Assembly (NCBI GenBank): GCA_902473545.1
Contig: CABRSG010000134.1
Location: forward strand, 1 to 6,520
From: an uncultured Lachnospiraceae bacterium
Lineage (GTDB): Bacteria > Bacillota > Clostridia > Lachnospirales > Lachnospiraceae
Direction: 5' to 3'
Length of the DNA: 6,520 nt
The position numbers and the translations under genes were made by a program. Positions 6,419-6,520 of this stretch are shown here, piece by piece. Below the pieces are notes generated by a model that had not been told where the DNA came from, searched no databases, and worked only from the letters and a program-made list of their open reading frames with translations. Position 1 is the stretch's first letter, and each line of letters starts with the position of its first letter.

Positions 6419-6520
6419 TCAAATTTTATAAAACTGTCCAGACACTTCAATTTTGTGATGAAGCGGCTTTAAAACGCAGGCGCTGCAAGGAAGAAGTACA
6501 TCACAATAAAGTGGCAGGGG
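6419..6520 (-). CDS. Possible C-terminal fragment of an unidentified protein
   Basis: On the minus strand a frame is open from the right edge for 33 codons to a TGA at 6421-6419. The end of the protein reads VLKPLHHKIEVSGQFYKI, with an upstream CDVLLPCSAC containing three cysteines. The stop lies 12 bases before the terminator hairpin on the same strand, which is where a gene end is expected. I do not recognise the family. Against it, a plus-strand frame over the same bases is also open (with no start codon), the stretch is short, and third-position GC looks lower than in the other genes of the window. It could simply be intergenic sequence. Confidence 0.35.
   Translation of the reverse strand, partial: PLPLYCDVLLPCSACVLKPLHHKIEVSGQFYKI

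Noticed and set aside
6294..6422. A 43-residue N-terminal extension of the GIY-YIG protein
   Set aside because: It would read through the terminator hairpin and is Cys/Arg-rich without a domain; the GIY-YIG fold starts at the ATG at 6293.
6364..6520. A plus-strand open frame to the right edge
   Set aside because: It has no ATG, GTG or TTG start, and its first third is the terminator hairpin.

Overview
The window reads as a chromosomal segment from an anaerobic, low-to-moderate GC Firmicute, most likely a gut-type member of the Lachnospiraceae or a close relative. This rests on strong AGGAGG-type ribosome binding sites, a HydE maturase (a marker of [FeFe]-hydrogenase-bearing anaerobes), a DegV lipid-binding protein and a MepA-like MATE exporter. 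The genus is inference; nothing here fixes it.

Left part (1-859, minus strand): a two-component operon. An OmpR-family response regulator (127-807) is followed after one base by the first 41 codons of a second gene, whose N-terminus runs into a membrane segment at the window edge and is probably the partner sensor kinase. A TATAAT box sits about 45 bases upstream of the regulator.

Centre left (990-3499, plus strand): divergent from the regulator lies an extended short-chain dehydrogenase/NAD-dependent epimerase (990-2009). It is followed by a MATE multidrug/cation exporter (2099-3499) with its own good sigma-A promoter (2037-2065).

Centre right (3517-6037, plus strand): a compact three-gene unit behind an extended -10 promoter. 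It holds a flavin reductase-domain FMN protein (3585-4091), the radical SAM [FeFe]-hydrogenase maturase HydE (4095-5144) and a DegV/FakB-like fatty-acid-binding protein (5153-6037). The gaps are 3 and 8 bases, so the three are probably co-transcribed. HydE builds part of the hydrogenase H-cluster; no hydrogenase, hydF or hydG is visible here.

Right part (6048-6520, minus strand): a small GIY-YIG nuclease-domain protein (6048-6293) converges on the DegV gene with only 10 bases between them. Beyond it a strong hairpin with T-tracts on both sides (6362-6412) looks like a bidirectional terminator. It is followed at the edge by an open minus-strand frame that could be the C-terminus of another gene.

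The genes belong to well-known families. I see no CRISPR array, transposon, RNA gene or clearly novel system. The points most worth a second look are the isolated hydE next to a flavoprotein, and the transcription arrangement around the DegV/GIY-YIG convergence.
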